Assembly (NCBI GenBank): GCA_023441055.1
Contig: JAEZQY010000041.1
Location: forward strand, 124,001 to 188,000
Length of the DNA stretch: 64,000 bases
From: Bacillota bacterium
GTDB taxonomy: Bacteria; Bacillota; Bacilli; Paenibacillales; UBA4045
Reading direction: 5' to 3'
Below, in pieces: positions 44,118 through 51,976 of the stretch; position 1 is the stretch's first letter, and each line of letters begins with the position of its first letter. A program made the translations under genes and the position numbers. The notes below the pieces were generated by a model. The model was not told the origin of the DNA and made no database searches. It saw nothing but the letters and a program-made list of their open reading frames with translations.

Positions 44118-44523
44118 GCTTGAAGAGAATCGTACTGATTTAGTTAAGCAGTTGCTCTACTTCGATGAAGAATTCTCCGAGGAGCTCAGTCGAGCATCGT
44201 TTGGAGCAGCTGAGAAGCATACATTAAAGACGCTCGCGGATCAATACTGCGCAGCGCTCAATCATCTCTTAAGTCAAGGAGAGCATGGCCCGGATTGCTC
44301 AGACAAGGTGCTCATCGGCAGCAGCGTGAAGATCCGTTATGAAGACGGCGGCGATGAGGAGAGCTACACACTCGTGTTGCCCAATTCGTCTAATGTTGAT
44401 GACGGGAACATCTCCATTCTGTCTCCACTGGGCATGAAGCTCTTGCTTCGCCAGACTGGCGAGCAGATCGGCGTGTCATCGCCTGCCGGAGAGTACAAGG
44501 TCGAAATTGTAAGTATCGCGTAG
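44107..44523 (+). CDS. GreA/GreB-family protein
   Basis: A 138-residue protein whose C-terminal half (about 60-138) is the FKBP-like domain of transcript cleavage factors: VLIGSSVKIRYEDGGDEESY, LVLPNSSNVDDGNISILSPLGMKLLLRQ and AGEYKVEIVSIA. The N-terminal half is helical but shorter than the GreA coiled coil, nearer to RNA-polymerase-binding relatives such as Rnk. It likely binds RNA polymerase near the secondary channel; whether it stimulates cleavage is open. The start at 44107 follows GGAGGTGAG. Confidence 0.85.
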   Translation: MNLRLEENRTDLVKQLLYFDEEFSEELSRASFGAAEKHTLKTLADQYCAALNHLLSQGEHGPDCSDKVLIGSSVKIRYEDGGDEESYTLVLPNSSNVDDGNISILSPLGMKLLLRQTGEQIGVSSPAGEYKVEIVSIA

Positions 44524-44531
44524 CATGTACC

Positions 44532-44562
44532 AAGAAGGCTGCCAGCGGGCAGCCTTCTTCCT
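44532..44562 (+). terminator. Terminator of the GreA-like gene
   Basis: Perfect 12-bp stem AAGAAGGCTGCC/GGCAGCCTTCTT with an AGCG loop, eight bases after the stop codon. Confidence 0.85.
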
Positions 44563-44617
44563 GACTATTCATCACTAACACACCTAAGACAACTATACAT
44601 AGAGATGAGGGACAATT

Positions 44618-46243
44618 GTGGAGGATTTATCCAACAAACAGAAGATGACCGTTATGATCGCACTAATCGCCGCAATGTTCTTCGCAGCTATTAATCAAAC
44701 CATTGTAGGCTCTTCCATGCCGAGGATTGTTGCAGAGCTAGGAGGCATGGAACATTACTCATGGGTAGTCACCATCTTCATGCTGACCACAGCTATCGCT
44801 ACCATACTCGTGGGGAAGCTGTCTGATATATATGGCAGGAAGCCTTTCTTATTATTCGGCATTCTGCTCTTCATGGTTGGAACGTTCCTAGTCGGGACAT
44901 CCAATGATATCTATCAAATGATTGCCTACCGAGCGATTCAAGGCTTTGGTGCGGGCGTGCTCATGTCGGTCACTATGACCGCAGTTGGTGATTTATTCGC
45001 GCCGCGTGAACGCGCGAAGTGGACAGGCATCATGATGTCTGTATTCGGCGTGTCTAGCATGCTGGGACCTGCACTTGGCGGCGTTATGATCGACCACCTG
45101 GATTGGAAGTGGCTGTTCTGGTCCTTCCTGCCGATTGGGCTGATTGCCTTCATTATGATCTGGCGCCTATTCCCGACTGTGAAACGGACGAACACAGAGA
45201 CGATTGACTACTGGGGCTCGCTCTTCCTCTCCCTATCCATCGTCGCATTGCTGCTGGGCGTATCCTGGGGAGGCTCTAAGTATGCGTGGGGCTCGCTGGA
45301 GATCATCGGATTGTTCACTGCTGCACTGGTCGGCATCGGCATCCTCATCTTAGTGGAACGCCGAGTTCCTAATCCGGTCTTGCCCTTAACCATCTTCAAG
45401 AGCAGTATCGTGAACGTCTCTAACCTGGCTGGCTTCATTATGAACGGCGGGATGATGGGGGTTATGATCTATCTACCGATCTATCTGCAGGGTGTGTCGG
45501 GATTGTCTCCGACTGGATCCGGATTGGTGAATATTCCAATGTCGGTCAGCATGATGGTGCTGAGCACCTTGTCAGGCCGCTGGATCACCCAATCTGGCCG
45601 TTACAAGCGGTTCGCCTTGCTGGGCCTGCTAATCATGGCAATCAGCATGGTTATGCTCGCCAATATGAATAACGTTGGTTTCGCGCTTGTCAGTATCTTC
45701 GTCTTCGGGATAGGATTAGGTCTTGCGATGCCTGTCTTCACATTGACTGTACAGAATGCATTGCCGCCAACTCAGCTTGGCGTGGCCACCTCTACGGCAA
45801 CGCTATTCCGAAATCTGGGCGGTACGATATTCATCGCGTTGTTCGGCTCCATCATGAACGCTTCGATGAAGCGCAATATGGAGCAGGAGATCGAAGCGGC
45901 TGGCGGCTTGAATTTCACTGGCCTCGACTCAACATCGGCCGAGCAGCTGTCCGGCTTGCTCTCTGCTGAAATTCTGCTCGATCAGAATAAGCTTGCTGGT
46001 CTACAGGAGTCATTGCCCGTAGAAGCACAGGCTGTATTCACAACCATGATTGACCTGCTGCGCAATTCGCTCAGCGATACGCTCTCCACCTTGTTCTATC
46101 TGGGCGCATTCACAGTCGCAATAGGGATTGCGGTGACCTGCTTCCTAAGAGAAATCCCGCTGCGCACATCGAACAAGTCCATATCTGAGGCGAAGGAACA
46201 TCCAACCACCCAAGTGGCTAATGTCGAGACTATAGCGAAGTAG
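44618..46243 (+). CDS. MFS multidrug exporter, DHA2 (EmrB/QacA) family
   Basis: A 541-residue membrane protein with 14 predicted helices, powered by the proton gradient. Motif A is present as GKLSDIYGRKPFLLFG (about 68-83), and helix 5 holds GVSSMLGPALGGVMIDHLDWKWLFW, the antiporter motif C of DHA2 exporters. The 60-residue loop between the last two helices (about 425-490) is typical. The start is GTG after GAGGGA. No neighbouring regulator. Substrates cannot be predicted. Confidence 0.92.
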   Translation: MEDLSNKQKMTVMIALIAAMFFAAINQTIVGSSMPRIVAELGGMEHYSWVVTIFMLTTAIATILVGKLSDIYGRKPFLLFGILLFMVGTFLVGTSNDIYQMIAYRAIQGFGAGVLMSVTMTAVGDLFAPRERAKWTGIMMSVFGVSSMLGPALGGVMIDHLDWKWLFWSFLPIGLIAFIMIWRLFPTVKRTNTETIDYWGSLFLSLSIVALLLGVSWGGSKYAWGSLEIIGLFTAALVGIGILILVERRVPNPVLPLTIFKSSIVNVSNLAGFIMNGGMMGVMIYLPIYLQGVSGLSPTGSGLVNIPMSVSMMVLSTLSGRWITQSGRYKRFALLGLLIMAISMVMLANMNNVGFALVSIFVFGIGLGLAMPVFTLTVQNALPPTQLGVATSTATLFRNLGGTIFIALFGSIMNASMKRNMEQEIEAAGGLNFTGLDSTSAEQLSGLLSAEILLDQNKLAGLQESLPVEAQAVFTTMIDLLRNSLSDTLSTLFYLGAFTVAIGIAVTCFLREIPLRTSNKSISEAKEHPTTQVANVETIAK

Positions 46244-46268
46244 AATAATTGACATGGAACAATCAACA

Positions 46269-46319
46269 GAAGGGGTTGTCTCAATCGGTCGTAGTTCGAC
46301 CTCCTGAGACAACCCCTTC
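46269..46319. terminator. Bidirectional terminator between the MFS and aldo/keto reductase genes
   Basis: GAAGGGGTTGTCTCA pairs perfectly with TGAGACAACCCCTTC, with an inner GGTCG/CGACC hairpin. The two genes converge on it. Confidence 0.9.
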
Positions 46320-46334
46320 GTTCATTACTACAGC

Positions 46335-47252
46335 TTAGCTTACATCCTGCGGATGCGCCTCTGTTACAAGCTCCACCGCAGCGGCATTCGCCGCCACCTG
46401 CGCCGGATCCTTACAGCCTGGGATGACCGTCGTCACCGCAGGGTGACGCAGACACCAGGCCAGCGCCCAAGCCGCCATATCCACGCCAGCCGGCACTTCC
46501 TCGCGCTGAATACGCTCGACCTCCCGCAGCTTCTCGAGCGTCTTCGCCTCACCGTGCCGATGCCGTACATCAGTCTCACCGAACACCGCTCCCGGCTTAT
46601 ACTTGCCGCTCAGATAGCCGCTTGCCAGCGGCACGCGGGCCAGCACACCCAGATCCTGCTGCTGGCAGGACGGGAAGACCAGCTCCTCCGGCTGACGATC
46701 CAAGCGGTTGTACACGACCTGAATCGCGCGGACGTTGCGACTGGTGGATTGCTCCGTCTGATGAATATTCTCATTACTGCCGATGGATGTACCCAGGAAG
46801 CGAATCTTCCCGGCCGCAATCTGCTTGTCCAGCGCCGTCCACAGCTCATCCCGATCGAATGCCTCATTCGGACCGGAGTGGAATTGGTACAGGTCGATGT
46901 ACTCCGTCTTCAGCGCCTTCAGCGAGCGATCCAGCTGCTCCACCATACTTCCCGCGTCATACTTGTCCGTCCGAGTGAATCGCTCATGGAACAGATGCCC
47001 GAACTTCGTGGCGATAACCCAATCCTCGCGATTGCGGCGGCTGATGTAATCGCCAATGAACGCCTCCGACAGATGATCGCCATAGCATTCCGCCGTGTCA
47101 ATCAGGTTGATGCCAAGCTCATGTCCCTTATCGAGAATCGCGTCGACTTCCGCCTGCGTATAGTCGCGGCCCCATTCCCCGCCGAACTGCCAAGTACCCA
47201 GCCCGACCGCCGATACCTTGAGCTCCGTACTGCCTAATCTTCTATACTTCAT
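46335..47252 (-). CDS. Aldo/keto reductase
   Basis: An NAD(P)H-dependent oxidoreductase of 305 residues with a TIM-barrel fold. The catalytic tetrad is visible: Asp and Tyr in LIDTAECYGDHLSE, Lys in VIATKFGH and His in DLYQFHSGP. The C-terminal cofactor loop reads VTTVIPGCKDPAQVAANAAA. The start at 47252 follows GGGAGGG; longer frames are not believed. It lies downstream of a GH2 gene on the same strand and could act on released sugars; that is inference. Confidence 0.93.
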   Translation of the reverse strand: MKYRRLGSTELKVSAVGLGTWQFGGEWGRDYTQAEVDAILDKGHELGINLIDTAECYGDHLSEAFIGDYISRRNREDWVIATKFGHLFHERFTRTDKYDAGSMVEQLDRSLKALKTEYIDLYQFHSGPNEAFDRDELWTALDKQIAAGKIRFLGTSIGSNENIHQTEQSTSRNVRAIQVVYNRLDRQPEELVFPSCQQQDLGVLARVPLASGYLSGKYKPGAVFGETDVRHRHGEAKTLEKLREVERIQREEVPAGVDMAAWALAWCLRHPAVTTVIPGCKDPAQVAANAAAVELVTEAHPQDVS

Positions 47253-47340
47253 GGTTAGCACCCTCCCTGGAATATGAGTCTCCATCCTATTATACCCTAT
47301 TCCAGGACCCGCCAGGGCGGGCAAAATAAAGCTTATCGAC

Positions 47341-49071
47341 TTATCTCCACTGCTCGCGCACTCGATGCGCGGCCAGCTTCGGCTGCCGCTCGCGTGTGAA
47401 CAATCCCTTGCGATTCAAGATGACACGCTTCGAGCTCTGACTGGTCTTGAAGTCGAACAACACCCATACATGCGCGCCGATCGTATACGGCTTACTACGG
47501 ATAATCGCATATTGCTGAGTGATCATATCCGCCTGGTATTCTTCAGAGAACAGCTCGGCCGGATCCGTATGCATGCCAGCGACGGCGTCAGCCCCGAACT
47601 CCGTAATCATGACCGGCTTGCCGAACTTGGCGTAGCACTTCTCCAGCTGCGCATCGAGCACCTCACCCGCTTCCTCTAACAAGCCGGGCAGCTCATACCA
47701 GCCATAATAGCGATTCAGGCTGACGAAGTCGAAGTGCTGCAGCGCTACATCCCCTTCGACATCCAGACAATTCACGATTGTGATCGGTCTTGACGAATCC
47801 AGCGACTTGGCATGATCATACAGGCCCTTATAGAACCAATCTGCATCCGGCACGAACGTATTGCCCTCATTGGCCAAGCTCCAGGCGATCACACTCGGAT
47901 GATTCTTATCCCGATGGATCAGCTCCGAGATGACGCGCTGCGCTTTCGCTAATATCTCCTTATTATAATGGCTCTCCACGAAGCCGACGAACGGCGTCTC
48001 CGAGATGACCAGAATGCCGTTGCGATCGGCGTAGTTCAGGAACTCCTCATTATAAGGATAATGCGAGGTTCGGAAGGAGTTACCGCCGAGCCACTTGATC
48101 AGATTCATATCCTTCGTGATAATCGCAGTGTGCGCGCCCTTGCCCAGCACCGGGAAGTCCTCATGCATGCCGACACCCTTCAGGAAGATCGGCTCGCCAT
48201 TGAGCAGCAGCTGAGTCTTGGTTACCTCGATCGTCCGCACGCCGACAGGCAGCGTATAGCGGTCAATGAATCGGTCATCCTGCGACAGATTGACCTGCAG
48301 CTCATACAGATGAGGATCGTCCATCGACCACAGGCGAACCTGCTCGATCATGAGCTCCCCAGTCGCCTCCGTCTGGTCATTCAGCTGGATCAGCTGATGC
48401 TGATCGCCGATGACAGCGGACAGCTGTCCAGTGAAGGGCTCGTTCAAGCGGATGCTGTAGTGAATGGTCCCTGTATTTTGCAAATAGGCGGTGTTGATTG
48501 TGATATCCTCAATGCGTGTGCTAGACGTTGTATACAGACTGACAGACCGATTGATCCCGCCATAGGGGAAGAAATCGTAGTAATTGCGCGGGAATTGGCC
48601 CCGCTCGCCGTTCAGCTGAATAATATGCTCATGCTCAACCTCGCCCGGAGGCAGGCTATCCGGCTTAATCCGCACATAGACGGAGATCACGACCTTATTC
48701 GGACGGTCATGGACGAGCTGCTCGGTGATATCGAATTCGAACGGCAGATGACCGCCCTCATGGTCGCCAATATACGCGTTGTTCACCCATACCTTGGTGT
48801 AATAATTCGCCGCGCCTATACGCAGCCACACACGGGAATTCCGCCAGCTATCCAGACTCTCGAACTCGCGTTCATACCAGCCAGTCTCGAAAAACTGCAT
48901 TAGATCCTGGTCCTGCTCATTCCAGCTTGCCGGTACACCGACTTCACGATCATAGGGAATGCCATTCGGCCAGCCCTGCTGCTCGCCATTGTTCTGTTCA
49001 TCCTTAGCGAAACGCCAAAAGCCGTCCAGCGATTGCAACGATCGACAACGATTGCTCTGTGGGAATAACAT
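47341..49071 (-). CDS. uidA: Beta-glucuronidase, GH2
   Basis: Hydrolyses beta-glucuronides in the cytoplasm. The 576-residue protein has the full GH2 domain order with KVWVNNAYIGDHEGGHLPFEFD, YYDFFPYGGINRSVSLY and FRTSHYPYNEEF. Acid/base Glu402 is in SLANEGNT and nucleophile Glu491 in VMITEFGADA. Near the C-terminus NRKGLFTRERQPK supplies the NxK motif that contacts the glucuronate carboxylate, as in UidA. Of the three GH2 proteins in the window this is the most confident beta-glucuronidase. Upstream of the aldo/keto reductase gene, on the same strand. Confidence 0.92.
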   Translation of the reverse strand: MLFPQSNRCRSLQSLDGFWRFAKDEQNNGEQQGWPNGIPYDREVGVPASWNEQDQDLMQFFETGWYEREFESLDSWRNSRVWLRIGAANYYTKVWVNNAYIGDHEGGHLPFEFDITEQLVHDRPNKVVISVYVRIKPDSLPPGEVEHEHIIQLNGERGQFPRNYYDFFPYGGINRSVSLYTTSSTRIEDITINTAYLQNTGTIHYSIRLNEPFTGQLSAVIGDQHQLIQLNDQTEATGELMIEQVRLWSMDDPHLYELQVNLSQDDRFIDRYTLPVGVRTIEVTKTQLLLNGEPIFLKGVGMHEDFPVLGKGAHTAIITKDMNLIKWLGGNSFRTSHYPYNEEFLNYADRNGILVISETPFVGFVESHYNKEILAKAQRVISELIHRDKNHPSVIAWSLANEGNTFVPDADWFYKGLYDHAKSLDSSRPITIVNCLDVEGDVALQHFDFVSLNRYYGWYELPGLLEEAGEVLDAQLEKCYAKFGKPVMITEFGADAVAGMHTDPAELFSEEYQADMITQQYAIIRSKPYTIGAHVWVLFDFKTSQSSKRVILNRKGLFTRERQPKLAAHRVREQWR

Positions 49072-49210
49072 ATAGCGTCACCTGCTTCTTTTTAGTAGTT
49101 AGCTTTAGCCACTGGCTCCACTCTCATTCTTAGACTTTAACGTAACACAAAAAGCACCCGCGAACAGGTGCATGATTTTGTCTAGTGTGTGTGTGATTTT
49201 GACAGGCCAG

Positions 49211-49260
49211 CATCGTTACGGAATTACTTCCCGCTTTGGCTGACAAGATATCAACGGTTC
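49211..49260. repeat. Partial palindromic element, copy 4
   Basis: CATCGTTACGGAATTACTTC then CCGCTTTGGCTGACAA match the left arm of the element at 28754; the right arm is missing. It abuts the 3' end of the cation efflux gene. The rest of 49072-49262 shows no gene. Confidence 0.7.
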
Positions 49261-49262
49261 AC

Positions 49263-50222
49263 TCAGTGAGCATGCCCCGACGGTTCATGCCGAATACTGC
49301 ACAAGATAGAGTTGTCATGCTGATGCGCCGTAGTCTCCAGCTGAATTGTCGTATGCATGATGTTCAGATGCTCGAGCTCATGCTCCAGGCCGCGCAATAG
49401 CTGCTCGCTCTCGGCAATGGTCAGCTCATCATCCACCACCACATGGCAGGACAGCGCGTTCAAGCCGCTCGTAATTGTCCAGATATGCAGATCGTGAATA
49501 CTATGAATTGAGGCGTTCCGGTTGAAGACAGCAACTACCTCATCCACATTCACATTGTGCGGCGTCCCTTCCATGAGCACATGAATGGATGCCTTTGTTA
49601 CCAGGAATCCGCTCCTAAGTACCAGTACCGCTACAATAACACTGGCCAGCGGGTCCGCCCAGCCCCAGCCGAGGAACATAATCAGTAGCGCAGCGATAAT
49701 CGCAGCAACCGAGCCCAACATATCGCTGATCACATGGAGGAACGCACCGCGCATATTCAGATTGTCATGTGTATCGCCGCCCCGCGTCATAATCCAGGCG
49801 ACCACAATATTAACGAGCAGCCCAATTGAGCTGATCACCAGCATCCCGGTTGTCGCCACCTCCGGTGGATTCGCGAATCGCTCGATTGCCTCATAACAGA
49901 TGAACAATGCAATCGCAATTAACGTGATCCCGTTGAATACTGCTGCCAGAATTTCGAACCGCTTATAGCCGTAGGTCTTGCTCTTGTTCGCGGCTCTCTC
50001 CCCTAGGATGAAGGCCAGCAGCGCGATCGCTAGTGAGATCGAATCGCTCAGCATATGTCCGGCATCTGACAATAACGCTAGACTGTTGGTGAGGAAGCCG
50101 CCGATCGCTTCGACCACCATATAGACGGTAATGATGATAAAGGAGACCAGAAGCACCTTCTTATTGGCGCTGTGCGTATGTGCATGGCCATGGTCGTGGC
50201 CGTGGTGGTGATGCTGAGTCAT
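49263..50222 (-). CDS. czcD: Cation diffusion facilitator, zinc efflux (CzcD/ZitB-like)
   Basis: A 319-residue membrane protein that exchanges cytoplasmic zinc (or cobalt, cadmium) for protons. A His-rich N-terminus (HHHHGHDHGHAHTH) precedes six helices. The metal site in helix 2 reads LLSDAGHMLSDSISLAIAL and helix 5 has ALLIMFLGWGWADPLASVIV; AFLHVISDMLGSV is also typical, and a cytoplasmic C-terminal domain has IHDLHIWTITSGLNALSCHVVV. It forms an operon with the upstream czrA-like repressor, 109 bases away. Confidence 0.94.
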   Translation of the reverse strand: MTQHHHHGHDHGHAHTHSANKKVLLVSFIIITVYMVVEAIGGFLTNSLALLSDAGHMLSDSISLAIALLAFILGERAANKSKTYGYKRFEILAAVFNGITLIAIALFICYEAIERFANPPEVATTGMLVISSIGLLVNIVVAWIMTRGGDTHDNLNMRGAFLHVISDMLGSVAAIIAALLIMFLGWGWADPLASVIVAVLVLRSGFLVTKASIHVLMEGTPHNVNVDEVVAVFNRNASIHSIHDLHIWTITSGLNALSCHVVVDDELTIAESEQLLRGLEHELEHLNIMHTTIQLETTAHQHDNSILCSIRHEPSGHAH

Positions 50223-50331
50223 ACTAGCCCTCCGTTCGCTTCGTTCGCCACTTATTCTTCATATGTTCACCGCTTGCATTTGTCCTCTTGCTCTTCATTC
50301 GTTCAACGCTCACTACGTACGCAATATTCAT

Positions 50332-50667
50332 CTAATGATGCCTAGCGTGTTCAATCGCCTGCTTGAGCAGATTCATAATGTGATCATCATCCTGCGAGTA
50401 ATATAAGGTCGTGCCGTCCCGCCTGAACTTCACTAGTCGCAGATTCTTCAGGAAGCGCAGCTGATGAGACACGTTGGATTGACTAAGATCGAGAATATCT
50501 GCAATATCATTGACCGAATGCTCCTCCGAGCAGATTAGATTCAGAATGCGGATTCTCGTCGGATCACCTAGCGCCTTGAAGGTTTGCGATACAACGAATA
50601 ACGTTTCTTCATCTAGCTGATAGTCATGATTCAAGTACGGTTCCTTCTTATCCATATCCTCAATCAT
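50332..50667 (-). CDS. czrA: ArsR-family zinc-responsive repressor (CzrA-like)
   Basis: A 111-residue winged-helix repressor. The DNA helix is VNDIADILDLSQSNVSHQLRFLKNLRLV, and the last helix carries the alpha-5 metal site DDDHIMNLLKQAIEHARHH (Asp, His and two more His), as in zinc/cobalt-sensing CzrA and SmtB proteins. Start choice: ATG at 50667; a GTG twelve bases further up is equally possible. It lies directly upstream of the efflux gene, with a consensus operator in front, so zinc-relieved repression of both genes is well supported. Confidence 0.93.
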   Translation of the reverse strand: MIEDMDKKEPYLNHDYQLDEETLFVVSQTFKALGDPTRIRILNLICSEEHSVNDIADILDLSQSNVSHQLRFLKNLRLVKFRRDGTTLYYSQDDDHIMNLLKQAIEHARHH

Positions 50668-50704
50668 ATGCGAGATCACCCCTTATTGTCGAAAGTTTAT
50701 CATC

Positions 50705-50730
50705 TATATATGAACATATATTCATATATA
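50705..50730. promoter_or_regulatory. CzrA-type operator
   Basis: Ten-base perfect arms TATATATGAA and TTCATATATA around CATATA. The core TGAA-N6-TTCA is the established binding pattern of CzrA/SmtB repressors. It stands 38 bases upstream of the czrA start. Confidence 0.88.
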
Positions 50731-50799
50731 GTATAGGCATCAACGAGACCATTGTCAAACGATGGCTGCAATCATCATTCACTAGCATAGCCGAGAGCT

Positions 50800-50995
50800 G
50801 AGATGTAGAATCTGCAGGTCGAAGCCTATCAAAGTGACGACTACATGCACTGAGATGCAGAAACTGCAGGCTGATGGGCCAATTCGGCCGTTTGCGAATC
50901 AATTCTACTCATGGAACTGCATTTTCTGCAGGTCAACATGCAAATCGGCATCAAATCTATGTGATAAGATGCAGTTTCTGCAGCTCAGTCCCATT
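50800..50995 (+). repeat. TGCAG dyad array, locus 4 (52-62-52 spacing)
   Basis: Dyads TGTAGAATCTGCAG, TGCAGAAACTGCAG, TGCATTTTCTGCAG and TGCAGTTTCTGCAG with right halves at 50813, 50865, 50927 and 50979: 52, 62 and 52 bases apart. It lies between czrA and the AraC gene; no coding region is seen in it. Confidence 0.87.
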
Positions 50996-51007
50996 CGCGC
51001 ACAACCG

Positions 51008-51841
51008 CTACATCCCTCTCAATTGACGGAACTGCTCAGGCGTGACACCCTCTGATTTCCGGAACCGCTGTATAAAGTAGGCGCTGCTCGAGAACCCAGA
51101 CTGCTCCGCTACCCGCTTCACAGACAAGGCCGTGGATACCAGCAGAATCTTCGCCCGCACGATGCGGCATTCTGTCAGGAATGCGATCGGCGTCTGTCCG
51201 AGCAGCTGATTGAATTGTCTGGTGAAGTGAGAGACACTGTAACCAGCCGCATCCGCCATCCATTCAAGCGTCAGCTGCTGATCACAATTCGCCCGAATCC
51301 ACTCCGCCGCCTTCACCAGCCTGCTCCTCTGATGGAATGCCGGCACGCCCTGGAGCTGCTCCGCATGCTGCATGAGCTCCATAAGCATCTCGTAGAGAAC
51401 CGCGGATAGTCTAGCCTCGCCCCCGGTGAGCGAAGGTACGCCCAGCTCGAGCAGCTTGCCCCACAGCTGATCCAGTCGCTCTGCACCAGCCCAGCTGAAG
51501 ATCCAAGGCCTGCCCTCGCCCCTGCCCTGCAGCCATTCATCAATCCCCCATCCATCAAAATGAACCCAGCGAACATCCCAAGGCTCCTCGCTATCTGCAT
51601 AATAAGATTGCTCTGTGCCAGGCGCATACAGAAACCCGGTTCCGGCGCCCAGTGCAATCGTCTCCTTCCCCTGCCTCAGGTACCCCTTGCCGGCTCGAAC
51701 AATATGCCAATTGTACACATGCAGTTGGCCCTCTGCTCGGTACTCGCCATGCGATGGATCATCATAATAATGTCCGAATGAGTCCGGATAGCACACATAC
51801 CGGCTAAACCGGGGAGGAGCAAGGAAGTAGTTCAGCCGCAA
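51008..51841 (-). CDS. AraC-family regulator
   Basis: A regulator of about 277 residues. The N-terminal cupin domain includes QLHVYNWHIVRAGKGYLRQG and GTGFLYAPGTEQSYYADSEEPWDVRWVHFDG, as in MsmR/RafR proteins; the C-terminal double helix-turn-helix runs from LEWMADAAGYSVSHFTRQFNQLLGQTP to VKRVAEQSGFSSSAYFIQRFRKSEGVTPEQFRQL. I chose TTG at 51841, seven bases after GGAGGG; a frame from 51886 exists. Divergent from GH42 and so probably its activator. Confidence 0.88.
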   Translation of the reverse strand: MRLNYFLAPPRFSRYVCYPDSFGHYYDDPSHGEYRAEGQLHVYNWHIVRAGKGYLRQGKETIALGAGTGFLYAPGTEQSYYADSEEPWDVRWVHFDGWGIDEWLQGRGEGRPWIFSWAGAERLDQLWGKLLELGVPSLTGGEARLSAVLYEMLMELMQHAEQLQGVPAFHQRSRLVKAAEWIRANCDQQLTLEWMADAAGYSVSHFTRQFNQLLGQTPIAFLTECRIVRAKILLVSTALSVKRVAEQSGFSSSAYFIQRFRKSEGVTPEQFRQLRGM

Positions 51842-51899
51842 TTCAATCCCTCCATTTATAGCATAATATTGATACCAATCATACAATAATCGAATTTAC

Positions 51900-51914
51900 T
51901 ACTGTTAATATAGG
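51900..51914. promoter_or_regulatory. Shared motif TACTGTTAATATAGG
   Basis: The same 15-base word, with one or two changes, occurs at 43976-43990 (TACTATTAATATAGG) and 57732-57746 (TCATATTAATATAGG). Each copy lies upstream of carbohydrate-related genes. It may be a common promoter element or operator. Confidence 0.4.
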
Positions 51915-51976
51915 AAATTATAATTGATTGTACAAGCACAATAATAATATATCATAATAGAGAGGTCGAGGAACTT

